DNA of 44,196 nt from Comamonadaceae bacterium (GTDB lineage Bacteria; Pseudomonadota; Gammaproteobacteria; Burkholderiales; Burkholderiaceae_C), in assembly GCA_947372425.1 (NCBI GenBank), contig CANBTQ010000002.1, forward strand, positions 1 through 44,196, read 5' to 3'. The notes below the pieces were generated by a model. That model made no database searches. It was not told the DNA's origin and saw only the letters and a list, made by a program, of their open reading frames with translations. Below are positions 28,770 to 40,085 of this stretch, in pieces (within the stretch, counting starts at the first letter, position 1; every line of letters starts with the position of its first letter). The position numbers and the translations under genes were made by a program.

Positions 28770-28946
28770 CCCGTGACTATTGCACGGGAGCCTGCGTAAG
28801 GGCTAGAGCCCTCCGCCTAGAGCGGCTCGGGGTTTGCCCAGGCAAGCCATGGCGTGTGCCTGGTTTTGGGGCAGCCGGTAGAATCAGCGCCTCTCCCCCT
28901 GGCTTTTTGCGCCCTGCGTTCTGCACCGCGCCCCATTGGATCCACC

Positions 28947-31030
<2,084 letters not shown>

Positions 31031-31034
<4 letters not shown>

Positions 31035-31711
31035 CCAAGCCGTTGGAATTGGAATTGCGCGCCGGTATTCGGGCACTGGGCCTTGATTTGTCGGATGCCC
31101 AGGTGGCGCAGCTGCTGGCGTATCAGGACTTGATCCAGAAGTGGACCAAGGTCTACAACCTGACGGCGGTACGTGATCCGGCCGAGATGCTGACGCACCA
31201 TTTGCTGGATAGCCTGGCGGTGGTGTTGCCCTTGCAGAAGCAGCTGACGGCTATGCGAGCCGCAGGCGCTTTTGCTGTGGGTGCTCCGGTGCGTTTGCTG
31301 GATGTGGGCTCGGGTGCAGGCCTGCCGGGCGCGGTGATCGCCATCTGCTGTCCGCAAGTCAACGTGCATTGTGTGGATACGGTCGCCAAGAAGGCTGCCT
31401 TTATTCAGCAGGTGGCAGTGTCTTTGCGGTTGCCCAATCTGCGCGGCATCCATGCACGTGTGGAAAATCTGACTGACACCTACGACGTGGTGAGTTCGCG
31501 CGCCTTTGCCTCGCTGCCGGATTTTGTGACCTGGTCGCTGAAGTGCCTGGCAGAGCAGGGCGTCTGGATGGCGATGAAGGGCAAACACCCTGCCGATGAA
31601 ATTGCTGCACTGCCTGCCGGCGTGGAAGTGTTTCACGTGGAACCGTTGGTCGTTCCTGGCTTGGACGCGGAGCGCTGCATCCTGTGGTTGCGTTCAGGTG
31701 TGCTTGTCTGA
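31031..31711 (+). CDS. rsmG: 16S rRNA (guanine(527)-N(7))-methyltransferase RsmG (GidB)
   Basis: [51 protein letters not shown]; overlaps mnmG by 4 bp. Confidence 0.97.
31629..31644. promoter_or_regulatory. parS-like site (inside rsmG)
   Basis: TGTTTCACGTGGAACC, 14/16 to parS consensus. Confidence 0.75.
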
Positions 31712-31748
31712 CCCTTTGTTGGTCGCCTGCATCTGTTCTGGATCCGGC

Positions 31749-31825
31749 GGGCTGGGCACTCTACGCCGCGGCTGTCTCCCGGCCTTCGGCCTCCTCTTTA
31801 TGCTACTGCGCAGAGCACCCAACCC
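31749..31825. repeat. Imperfect inverted-repeat element in the rsmG-lysE gap
   Basis: GGGCTGGGCACTCT (31749-31762) vs reverse complement of AGAGCACCCAACCC (31812-31825), 11/14 match. Confidence 0.4.
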
Positions 31826-31868
31826 ACCTGATCTGAGGTGGGCTCTTGCATGCCAGTGAAAGAGCCAC

Positions 31869-31884
31869 TGTTTCACGTGGAACC
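31869..31884. promoter_or_regulatory. parS-like site (intergenic)
   Basis: TGTTTCACGTGGAACC, identical to the site in rsmG. Confidence 0.78.
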
Positions 31885-32136
31885 AAGGATTTTCGTAGAC
31901 CGGGCGCAGGGCCTTGCCTGTGTAAATGCGGCAAGTGTCCGAGCGAGGTGGAGTGATGGAGGGTGCAGCCCTCTGTGGGGAACACAGCGGCGACACTGCC
32001 CCCACACCTACTGCGGGCAAGGGCCAAACCTGCAACAACCGAAATCAAGAACCGGAAAGCAAACGCCAAGAATCACGAAATCGGGTCCGCCAAAAATCCA
32101 ACGTAAACTCAAGCCCTCCCTTCGAAAGAAACCACC

Positions 32137-32751
32137 ATGCTCGGCGTTACCGACTACGGCACCTTTGTCGTTACTGTGATTGTGTTTTTGGCAATCCCTG
32201 GTCCGGGCAATCTGGCCCTGGTCACCAGCACCAGCAAGGGCGGCATTGCTGGCGGGCTGGCGGCGACCTTTGGCGTGATTCTGGGTGACCAGGTGCTGAT
32301 GTGGTCGGCCGTGGCCGGTGTGGCGGCCCTGCTGATTGCCTATCCCGATGCTTTCTCGGCGGTGCAGTGGTTTGGCGCCGCCTACCTGGCATGGCTGGGT
32401 GTCAAGATGCTGCTGGCCAAGCCGGGCGCTGCGCCGGTCATCAACATCAAGCCCCGCCACTACCTGCGCCAGGCCTTGATGATCACCTTGCTCAATCCCA
32501 AGGCCATCCTGTTTTACATGGCCTTCTTTCCGCTGTTTGTGGATCCGGTACGCCAGCAGGGACTGGTTACCTATGCCTTTATGGCGGCCACCATCGCCGG
32601 ACTGACATTTTTGTATGGACTGGGCGCCACACTGTTGACGCACTTTCTGGCCGAACGTGTGCGCGCCAACCCCATGATCGGGCGGGTACTGGAGAAAGTT
32701 GCCGGTACCTTCCTGGTCGGCTTTGGCATCAAGCTGGCGCTTTCCAAATGA
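32137..32751 (+). CDS. LysE family translocator
   Basis: VIVFLAIPGPGNLALVTSTSKGGIAGGLAATFGVILGDQVLM. Confidence 0.92.
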   Translation: MLGVTDYGTFVVTVIVFLAIPGPGNLALVTSTSKGGIAGGLAATFGVILGDQVLMWSAVAGVAALLIAYPDAFSAVQWFGAAYLAWLGVKMLLAKPGAAPVINIKPRHYLRQALMITLLNPKAILFYMAFFPLFVDPVRQQGLVTYAFMAATIAGLTFLYGLGATLLTHFLAERVRANPMIGRVLEKVAGTFLVGFGIKLALSK

Positions 32752-32795
32752 CGAACGCAGACCTGAACGCAACACCTGCAGGGGACACCAAACGC

Positions 32796-33581
32796 ATGGC
32801 CAAGATATTCTGCATTGCCAACCAAAAGGGCGGGGTGGGCAAGACCACCACCACAGTCAATCTGGCGGCCGGTCTGGCCAAGGTTGGGCAGCGCGTGCTG
32901 ATGATTGATCTGGACCCGCAGGGCAATGCCACCATGGGTTCGGGTGTCGACAAGCGCAAACTGGAGCTCACGGTGTATGACGTGCTGCTGGAGTCCGCTT
33001 CCATCACCGAAGCGCGCGTGCAAAGCGACAAGCTCAAGGCAGCCGGTTGCGGCTACGATATTTTGGGCGCCAACCGGGAACTGGCCGGCGCCGAGGTGGA
33101 ACTGGTGGAAGTGGAGCGGCGTGAGCGCCGCCTCAAGGCAGCCATCGCCGCGGTGCAAACCGAATACGACTTTGTGTTGATCGACTGCCCGCCCTCGCTG
33201 TCGATGCTGACGCTCAACGGTCTGTGCTGTGCCCATGGCGTGATCGTGCCCATGCAGTGCGAATACTTTGCGCTCGAAGGCCTGACCGATCTGGTCAACA
33301 CCATCAAGCAGGTCAAGGCCAATCTGAACGACGACCTGCAGATCATCGGCCTGCTGCGCGTGATGTTTGATCCGCGTATCACCCTGCAGCAACAGGTCAG
33401 CGACCAGCTCAAGGCGCACTTTGCCGACAAGGTGTTCAACACCGTCATTCCGCGCAATGTGCGCCTGGCCGAGGCGCCCAGCTATGGCGTGCCGGGGGTG
33501 GTCTTCGACATTCATTCCAAGGGTGCGCAGGCTTTTGTGGCTTTTGCCCAGGAGATGGTTGCGCGCATCCAGGTCATGTAG
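32796..33581 (+). CDS. parA: Chromosome partitioning ATPase ParA/Soj
   Basis: MAKIFCIANQKGGVGKTTTTVNLAAGLAKVGQRVLMIDLDPQGNATMGSG; start chosen at 32796. Confidence 0.97.
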   Translation: MAKIFCIANQKGGVGKTTTTVNLAAGLAKVGQRVLMIDLDPQGNATMGSGVDKRKLELTVYDVLLESASITEARVQSDKLKAAGCGYDILGANRELAGAEVELVEVERRERRLKAAIAAVQTEYDFVLIDCPPSLSMLTLNGLCCAHGVIVPMQCEYFALEGLTDLVNTIKQVKANLNDDLQIIGLLRVMFDPRITLQQQVSDQLKAHFADKVFNTVIPRNVRLAEAPSYGVPGVVFDIHSKGAQAFVAFAQEMVARIQVM

Positions 33582-33605
33582 GGCAGGGCTCGCGCAGCGG
33601 TATTT

Positions 33606-33630
33606 GTTTGCTATTTAATTCATAGCGTTT
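33606..33630. repeat. Short GCTAT/ATAGC palindrome
   Basis: GTTTGCTATTTAATTCATAGCGTTT between parA and the hydrolase gene. Confidence 0.35.
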
Positions 33631-34218
33631 ATGAAATTTCCGGAACCCATGTCCACTCCCAACATCCTGATTCTTCCTGGCTGGCAAAACTCCGGCCCAG
33701 CCCATTGGCAAAGCCGTTGGGAAGCGCTGTATGGCGATGTGCGCGTCGAGCAGCACGACTGGATGCGGCCGCTGCGCGGCGACTGGATTGCGCGCCTGGA
33801 AGATGTACTGCTGTCACAAACCGGCCCCAGCCTGTTGGTCTGCCATAGCCTGGGTTGCATGCTGACCGCCGCCTGGGCTTCGCACTCGCGCAACACGCAT
33901 TTGGTTGCCGGTGCCTTGCTGGTGGCACCGGGCGATCCAGATACAGAAATGGGGCAATCCAACTTCCCAAGCTTTGCGCCCGTTGCCATGCGCCAACTGC
34001 CGTTCTCCAGCATCGTGGTGGCCAGTCGCGATGACCCATTCACACAATTCGCGCGTGCCCGCAGCTTTGCCGATGCCTGGGGCTCGGAATTTATCGACTA
34101 TGGCGCACGCGGCCATATCAATGCCGAGTCCGGCCTGGGCGATTGGCCCGAGGGCCGCACGCTGCTGGCCCGGCTCGGCGACAGCCGGGCTGTCACACCC
34201 CAACCCAACCCGAACTAA
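33631..34218 (+). CDS. RBBP9/YdeN family alpha/beta hydrolase
   Basis: ILILPGWQNSGPAHWQSRWE, LLVCHSLGCMLTAAWA nucleophile motif, GHINAESGLGDWPEG. Confidence 0.92.
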   Translation: MKFPEPMSTPNILILPGWQNSGPAHWQSRWEALYGDVRVEQHDWMRPLRGDWIARLEDVLLSQTGPSLLVCHSLGCMLTAAWASHSRNTHLVAGALLVAPGDPDTEMGQSNFPSFAPVAMRQLPFSSIVVASRDDPFTQFARARSFADAWGSEFIDYGARGHINAESGLGDWPEGRTLLARLGDSRAVTPQPNPN

Positions 34219-34233
34219 GAAGGAAAACAAAAC

Positions 34234-35220
34234 ATGGTCACCAAAAAACCCAAGGGTCTGGGCATGGGTCTGGAAGCATTGCTGGGCCCCAAGGTCAAGG
34301 AAACCACCAACCTGGACGGCACGGCAGTCACGCCGGATCTGCCCAGCACCTTGAAGCTCGACGACATGGTGGCCGGCCAGTACCAGCCACGCACCCACAT
34401 GGACGAGGGCGCCTTGTATGAGCTGGCCGAGAGCATCAAGGCCCAGGGCATCATGCAGCCGATACTCGTGCGTCGCCTGACTGATGAGCAGGCCTTGGCC
34501 AAGCGCCAGGCGCAGGACCCAAACGGGGCAGTCGGTAGCGGCACCGCGCACCCGTTGTACGAAATCATTGCCGGCGAGCGCCGCTTCCGCGCTGCCAAGT
34601 TGGCCGGGTTGGACAGCGTGCCGGTACTGGTGCGCGACGTGCCGGACCAGGCCGCTGCCGCCATGGCGCTGATTGAGAACATGCAGCGCGAGGACCTCAA
34701 TCCGCTGGAAGAAGCACAGGGTCTGCAGCGCCTGATCAAGGAATTCGGCCTGACGCACGAGACCGCCGCCCAGGCTGTAGGCCGCTCGCGTAGCGCCGCC
34801 AGCAACCTGCTGCGCCTGCTGAATCTGGCCGACCCGGTGCAGACCATGCTGATGGCCGGTGACATTGACATGGGCCATGCCCGCGCCCTGCTGGCGCTGG
34901 ACCGTGCCACGCAGATTACCGCTGCGAGCCAGATTGCCACCAAAAAAATGTCGGTGCGCGAAGCCGAGAGCCTGGTCAAGAAGCTGAGTGCCGAGTTTTC
35001 GCTCACCAGCCCCAAGCCCAAGAAAGAGAAATCGCGCGACCTCAAACGTGTGGAAGAAGAACTCTCCGATTTGCTGATGGCGCAGGTGGATGTGCATATC
35101 AAAAAACGCGTAAAGCGCAACGGGCGCATGGAAGACATGGGCGAACTGGTGATCCAGTTCGGTTCGCTGGACGAGCTCAACGGGCTGATCGAGCGTCTCT
35201 CGCCCGGCGTGACCCGCTAA
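34234..35220 (+). CDS. parB: Chromosome partitioning protein ParB/Spo0J
   Basis: GLGMGLEALLG, QYQPRTHMDEGALYELAESIKAQGIMQPILVR, GERRFRAAKLAG, HTH GRSRSAASNLLRLL. Confidence 0.97.
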   Translation: MVTKKPKGLGMGLEALLGPKVKETTNLDGTAVTPDLPSTLKLDDMVAGQYQPRTHMDEGALYELAESIKAQGIMQPILVRRLTDEQALAKRQAQDPNGAVGSGTAHPLYEIIAGERRFRAAKLAGLDSVPVLVRDVPDQAAAAMALIENMQREDLNPLEEAQGLQRLIKEFGLTHETAAQAVGRSRSAASNLLRLLNLADPVQTMLMAGDIDMGHARALLALDRATQITAASQIATKKMSVREAESLVKKLSAEFSLTSPKPKKEKSRDLKRVEEELSDLLMAQVDVHIKKRVKRNGRMEDMGELVIQFGSLDELNGLIERLSPGVTR

Positions 35221-35228
35221 AGTCAGCG

Positions 35229-35996
35229 ATGAAGGCCAGCAGCAAGTTGTGGCCCGGCCAGTGGCAATGGCCTCTACCCGCCGTGCTGGCCTGGCTGCTG
35301 GCCTGGCTGGTGTTCAAGTTGCTGATCCGCCAGGGGGCGGTCCCTGGCCTTTCGCTGGGTGCGGCCTCCGCGCTCGGCGTGGCTTTGAGCCTGTGGGGCG
35401 AAACCTGGTGGCGTCGCCTGCTGATCGGTGCCGGATTCCCCTTGTCCCTGGCCATTTCCCTGGCCTCTTCGGGCGCCACCGGTATACCGGCCTGGGCCTG
35501 GCTGTTGCCATTGGGTTTGTTGCTGCTGGTGTACCCCATCAATGCCTGGCGCGATGCGCCGCTATTTCCCACGCCGGCCGACGCGCTGCAGGCATTGCCG
35601 CAGCACGCGCCACTGCCCGTCGGCGCGCTGATTCTGGACGCCGGCTGCGGAGCCGGCCACGGCTTGCAGGCGCTGCGCGCGGCTTACCCGCAGGCCGTGC
35701 TGTCGGGGCTGGAGTGGAGCTGGCCCTTGCGCCTAGTCAGCGCCTTGCGCTGCCCCTGGGCGCGCGTGCGCCGCGAAGATATCTGGATTGCCGACTGGTC
35801 CGCCTATGACATGGTCTACCTGTTCCAGCGTCCGGAGAGCATGACCCGTGCGGTAATCAAGGCCGCAGAGTTGCGGGCCGGTGCCTATATGGTGAGTTTG
35901 GACTTCGAAGCAACACATCTGCGTGCCACAGCCCAATACCGCACGCCCGGTGGCAAAATGGTATGGGTGTACAGGGCGCCGGTTCAGGCGCTCTAA
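35229..35996 (+). CDS. Polytopic membrane domain fused to a class I SAM-dependent methyltransferase
   Basis: About four hydrophobic segments then LILDAGCGAGHGLQALRAAYPQAVLSGLEWSWPL (motif I). Confidence 0.8.
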   Translation: MKASSKLWPGQWQWPLPAVLAWLLAWLVFKLLIRQGAVPGLSLGAASALGVALSLWGETWWRRLLIGAGFPLSLAISLASSGATGIPAWAWLLPLGLLLLVYPINAWRDAPLFPTPADALQALPQHAPLPVGALILDAGCGAGHGLQALRAAYPQAVLSGLEWSWPLRLVSALRCPWARVRREDIWIADWSAYDMVYLFQRPESMTRAVIKAAELRAGAYMVSLDFEATHLRATAQYRTPGGKMVWVYRAPVQAL

Positions 35997-36007
35997 AGGA
36001 GGACAAC

Positions 36008-36754
36008 ATGGGTTCCCAATTATCAACAGACGGTCCGGCGGATTTGGACGCACTGCATGCGCACCGGGTGGTGCTGTTTGCCGTAGCGTCCCTGGCCGAA
36101 TTGCGCGAATCCGATACCGCCAGCCATCTGCTGCGCGTCAAGCACTATGTGCGGCTGCTGGCGGACCGGTTGCAACAGCACCCGCTTTTTGCCTCCCAGC
36201 TGACCACGGCCTATATCAACGCCCTGGTTGACAGTGTCCCCATGTACGACCTGGGTGCAGTGGCCATTCCCGATCGCATCTTGCTCAAACCCGGACGGCT
36301 CACACCCGAAGAACTGGCGGTCATGAGTGCTCACACCACACTGGGCTATGAGGCCATTGTGCGTGCCGAAAACGCATTGGGACTGCAGTCGCCCATGCTG
36401 GCCTTTGCCAAAGAGCTGACCTTGTCCCACCATGAAAAATGGAACGGCAAAGGCTATCCCAAGGGGCTGTCCGAGACCCAGATTCCCCTGTCGGCCCGCC
36501 TGGTTGCGGTGGCCGATGTCTATGACGCGCTGATCAGCAACAAGATTTACCGCCAGGGTGTTTCGCACGAAGCCGCTGTCGGGGTGGTCTTTAGCGAACG
36601 TGGCCAGCACTTTGATCCGGACGTGGTGGACGCGTTCATGGAACTGACGGTGGAGTTCGAAGGGGTTGCCATCCGCTTTGCGGACAGCGAGAGTGACATG
36701 CAGAACAAGATTGAGTACATGGCCAGTGCCATTGCCGAAATCACGGAAATTTGA
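36008..36754 (+). CDS. HD-GYP-like protein with degenerate catalytic motif
   Basis: VPMYDLGAVAIPDRILLKPGRLTPEEL, SHHEKWNGKGYPKGL, AVADVYDALIS; YD in place of HD. Confidence 0.88.
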   Translation: MGSQLSTDGPADLDALHAHRVVLFAVASLAELRESDTASHLLRVKHYVRLLADRLQQHPLFASQLTTAYINALVDSVPMYDLGAVAIPDRILLKPGRLTPEELAVMSAHTTLGYEAIVRAENALGLQSPMLAFAKELTLSHHEKWNGKGYPKGLSETQIPLSARLVAVADVYDALISNKIYRQGVSHEAAVGVVFSERGQHFDPDVVDAFMELTVEFEGVAIRFADSESDMQNKIEYMASAIAEITEI

Positions 36755-36780
36755 GCCACGGGCGTTGCCCGCGCAGTCGC

Positions 36781-38151
36781 TCACAGCGTAAAAATCTTCC
36801 CCGGGTTCAGGATGTTGTCCGGGTCCAGCGCCCGTTTGATGGCGCGCATCATGTCCACCGCGCCCGCGCCGGCCTCGCTCAGCAGGAAGTCCATCTTGTG
36901 CAGGCCCACGCCATGTTCACCACTGCAGGTGCCGCCCAGGGCCAGGGCGCGCTGTACCAATTTTGTGTTCAGCGTCTCCGCCAGCACCCGTTCCTGCGGT
37001 TGTTCCGGGTCGATCAGATAGCCCATGTGGAAGTTGCCGTCACCCACATGGCCGACCAGAAAATACGGGATGCCGGCAGCCTGGGCCTCGTCCACACAGT
37101 CCAGCAGCGCATCGGCCAGGCGCGAAATTGGCACGCAGGTGTCGGTGCTGATGGCGCGGCAACCCGGGCGCGACTGTACCCCGGCAAAGTAGGCGTTGTG
37201 GCGGGCCGTCCACAGGCGCGTGCGCTCCTCGGGTGTTAGTGCCCACTCAAATGACTTTCCACCGTGTTCTGTGGCAATGGACTGCACCGTGCCTACCTGC
37301 TCTTGCACGCCGTCGGGCGAGCCGTGGAACTCCATCAGCAGCAGCGGCGTTTCGGGCAGGCTGAGCCTGGAATGGCGATTCACCATGCCCACGGTGTTGC
37401 CGTCCAGCAGCTCGCAGCGCGCAATCGGTACCCCCAGCTGAATGATCTGGATGGTGGTGTTGACGGCATCGGCCAGGCTGGCGAAAGAGCAGCTGGCCGC
37501 CAGCACCGCCTCGGGCAAGGGATACAGCTTGAGGGTGATCTCCGTCATCACGCCCAGCGTGCCCTCGGAGCCGACCATCAGGCGCGTCAGGTCGTAGCCG
37601 GCGCTGCTCTTCTTGGCGCGGGTGCCGGTGTGTATGACTTCGCCGCTGGCTGTGACCACCTCCAGGGCCAGCACGTTCTCGCGCATGGTGCCGTAGCGCA
37701 CGGCATTGGTCCCGCTGGCGCGCGTGGCGCACATGCCACCCAGGCTGGCGTCGGCACCCGGGTCTATCGGGAAAAACAGGCCGCTGGATTTCACCGCCTC
37801 GTTGAGTTGCTTGCGCGTCACGCCCGCTTGCACCGTCACTGTCAGGTCTTCAGCGTGGATGTGCAGCACCTGGTTCATGCGCGACACATCCAGGCTGATG
37901 CCACCCTGTACTGCCAGCAAATGCCCCTCCAGCGAAGAGCCCACGCCAAAGGGAATCACCGGCACCTGGTACTGTGCAGCCAGCTGCACGGTATCGCTGA
38001 CATCCTGCGTGCGCTCGGCAAACACCACGGCCTCCGGTGGCGCCACGGTAAAGGCGGATTCGTCCCGCCCGTGCTGCTCGCGCACGGCCAGCGCCACCGA
38101 GAACTGTGCGCCAAAACGCGCCCGCAAGGCTTGCAGCAAAGCTTGCGGCAT
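36781..38151 (-). CDS. FAD-binding oxidase, D-lactate dehydrogenase/GlcD-like
   Basis: VIPFGVGSSLEGHLLAVQGGISLDVSRMNQVL, FFPIDPGADASLGGMCATRASGTNAVRYGTMRENVLALEVV; C-terminal GTCSGEHGVGLHK. Start uncertain (GTG 38175 possible). Confidence 0.9.
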   Translation of the reverse strand: MPQALLQALRARFGAQFSVALAVREQHGRDESAFTVAPPEAVVFAERTQDVSDTVQLAAQYQVPVIPFGVGSSLEGHLLAVQGGISLDVSRMNQVLHIHAEDLTVTVQAGVTRKQLNEAVKSSGLFFPIDPGADASLGGMCATRASGTNAVRYGTMRENVLALEVVTASGEVIHTGTRAKKSSAGYDLTRLMVGSEGTLGVMTEITLKLYPLPEAVLAASCSFASLADAVNTTIQIIQLGVPIARCELLDGNTVGMVNRHSRLSLPETPLLLMEFHGSPDGVQEQVGTVQSIATEHGGKSFEWALTPEERTRLWTARHNAYFAGVQSRPGCRAISTDTCVPISRLADALLDCVDEAQAAGIPYFLVGHVGDGNFHMGYLIDPEQPQERVLAETLNTKLVQRALALGGTCSGEHGVGLHKMDFLLSEAGAGAVDMMRAIKRALDPDNILNPGKIFTL

Positions 38152-38250
38152 GGCGCGCGGTGTCACGCGCGGCACAAGGTGATAGTCTGGGGGGCTGCAT
38201 GCATGGGCTTCTCCGTCAATAATCTGATTTTGATCCAAGGACGCACCGCA

Positions 38251-38832
38251 ATGGGAAACCGCCTCACACAAATCGCCACCCGCACCGGGGACGCTGGCAC
38301 CACCGGCCTGGGCGACAACACCCGCGTCTCCAAGAACAGCCTGCGTGTGCACGCCATGGGCGATGTGGACGAGCTCAATTCCAATATCGGCGTGTTGCTG
38401 TGCGAGGACATGCCTGGCGGCATCCGCAGCCTGCTGGTCGAGATTCAGCACCAGCTCTTCAACCTGGGCGGCGAGTTGTCCATCCCCGGCTACGAGCTGC
38501 TCAAGCCCGAGGCCGTGCTGGCGCTGGACCAGGCACTCGACGAATACAACGCCACCCTGCCGCGCCTGGCCGAGTTCATCCTGCCCGCCGGCACCCGTGC
38601 CGCCTCACTGGCCCATGTGTGTCGCACCGTGGCGCGCCGCGCCGAGCGCGCGCTGGTGGCCCTGGGCAATGAAGAGGCGCTGAAGGAAACCCCGCGCCAG
38701 TACCTGAACCGTTTGTCGGATTTGCTGTTTGTGCTGTCGCGTTCGCTGAACCGGCATCGCACTGACGGCAGCGTGGGCGACGATGTCTATTGGAAAAGCG
38801 AGCGCATGCAGAAGGACGGCGCAGCCGAATAG
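38251..38832 (+). CDS. PduO-type cob(I)alamin adenosyltransferase
   Basis: MGNRLTQIATRTGDAGTTGLGDNTRVSKNSLRVHAMGDVDELNSNIG; RTVARRAERALVAL; LNRLSDLLFVLSR. Confidence 0.94.
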   Translation: MGNRLTQIATRTGDAGTTGLGDNTRVSKNSLRVHAMGDVDELNSNIGVLLCEDMPGGIRSLLVEIQHQLFNLGGELSIPGYELLKPEAVLALDQALDEYNATLPRLAEFILPAGTRAASLAHVCRTVARRAERALVALGNEEALKETPRQYLNRLSDLLFVLSRSLNRHRTDGSVGDDVYWKSERMQKDGAAE

Positions 38833-38932
38833 TCGCTGCCCGGCTTCACGCGAGGCACTGCCGCTTATTGCATTGGCGGCCCGGCTGGCTGCGCAGCGCC
38901 AGCGGGCTGCTCGCCATTCAGGTGCTTGATTG

Positions 38933-39955
38933 CTAAGCCGGTACGTTGAACGGCGTCACCACCTGCACCCCGGATAGGGTGGCGGGTGTCTGCCTGGGAC
39001 CCACGCCATGGGCGCGCATGATGTGCAAGCAGGCCATGCGCATGTCGTGCGCCAGATCGTGGTGCAGCACGGCGCTGAGTTGCCCGGTGCGCAGCAGCGC
39101 CAGGTTGTCGGCGTCCAGATCGTGGCCTATGAAAACCTTGCAGGCGCGCCCGGCCCGGGCAAAGGCCTGCAGGATGGCAGCGTTGGCGCCGCCAATCGAA
39201 TACACCGCGCAAACCTCCGGCCACTGGCGCAGCCGCTCCAGTACCAGGGCGGCGGTGGCCGCATGCAGGCCCAGGCCTTCGCTGGCGTCCACCGAATGCA
39301 GCAGCGGGAAGCGCGCTCGCAGTGCCTCGGCAAAGCCGGCCTCGCGCTCTTCCTCGCCGCGAAAGCGCGTGCTGCTCAGCGACACCAGCACCCCGGCGCG
39401 TGTATCCGTACCCAGCCATTGGCCCAGCAGATAGGCGGCCGTCTGCCCGGCGGCGCGGTTGTCCATGCCCACATAGGCCCGGCGTGCGGAGTCCGGCAGA
39501 TCGGTTACCAGCGTCACCACCGGTATGCCCCGGGCCTGCAGCCGCGCCACCGCAGCTACTACCTGCGCATCATTGGGTGCCTTCAGCAGTACGCCGTGGC
39601 TGCCGCGCGCGGCGATCTTGTCCAGGCTGGCGACCAGTTCCCCCGCGGGCATGGACTCCTCCATCTGGTAACGGGCGCGGAAGATGGCGGGGTGCAGCAG
39701 CGGCATCTCGTGCTCCAGCGCATCGCGCACTACCCGGGTAAAACGCTCCGGGGCCTGTACCACCACGTCCAGCATGAACTTGCGGCCCTGCAAGCCCACT
39801 TGCGCGCTCTGCCGATCCAGCTCGGCTCTTGCCTGTTCCACCCGTCGCACGGTGTGGGCGCGCACGCCGGGGCGCTGGTGCAACACGCGGTCCACCGTGG
39901 CCAGGCTGACGCCGGCTTGCAGTGCGATGGCTTTGAGCAGGTGCGGGTGTGACAT
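38933..39955 (-). CDS. LacI family transcriptional regulator
   Basis: LLKAIALQAGVSLATVDRVLHQRPGVRAHTVRRVEQA HTH; periplasmic-binding-like sensor domain; start chosen at MSHPHLL. Confidence 0.92.
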   Translation of the reverse strand: MSHPHLLKAIALQAGVSLATVDRVLHQRPGVRAHTVRRVEQARAELDRQSAQVGLQGRKFMLDVVVQAPERFTRVVRDALEHEMPLLHPAIFRARYQMEESMPAGELVASLDKIAARGSHGVLLKAPNDAQVVAAVARLQARGIPVVTLVTDLPDSARRAYVGMDNRAAGQTAAYLLGQWLGTDTRAGVLVSLSSTRFRGEEEREAGFAEALRARFPLLHSVDASEGLGLHAATAALVLERLRQWPEVCAVYSIGGANAAILQAFARAGRACKVFIGHDLDADNLALLRTGQLSAVLHHDLAHDMRMACLHIMRAHGVGPRQTPATLSGVQVVTPFNVPA

Positions 39956-39990
39956 GGCGAAGACTATTGTGCGGCAGTCTGCCAAACGCT

Positions 39991-40012
39991 GAGGTGTTTT
40001 TGAGGTGTTTTA
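39991..40012. repeat. Tandem 11-bp direct repeat in the LacI/PhyH divergent intergenic region
   Basis: TGAGGTGTTTT x2 (39991-40001, 40002-40012). Confidence 0.7.
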
Positions 40013-40085
40013 AAGCCACGTGCCGGCGGTGCTGTTTCTACACTGCAACTTCTCTGAATTGACCCACATCACAAAGGCGTCCCGC

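Noticed and set aside
26469-28799. 776-aa plus-strand ORF antisense to the GMC oxidoreductase and its small subunit
   Set aside because: No domain motifs; GMC motifs on the opposite strand are clear.
31712-32136. Possible tRNA or small gene in the rsmG-lysE gap
   Set aside because: No cloverleaf or plausible ORF; only hairpins and a parS-like site.
33814-35097. 427-aa minus-strand ORF antisense to parB and the hydrolase
   Set aside because: Spurious antisense frame; ParB and hydrolase motifs are unambiguous.
37264-38250. N-terminal extension of the PduO adenosyltransferase ORF (37264 start)
   Set aside because: The extension is antisense to the FAD oxidase; the conserved protein begins MGNRLTQIATRTGD at 38251.
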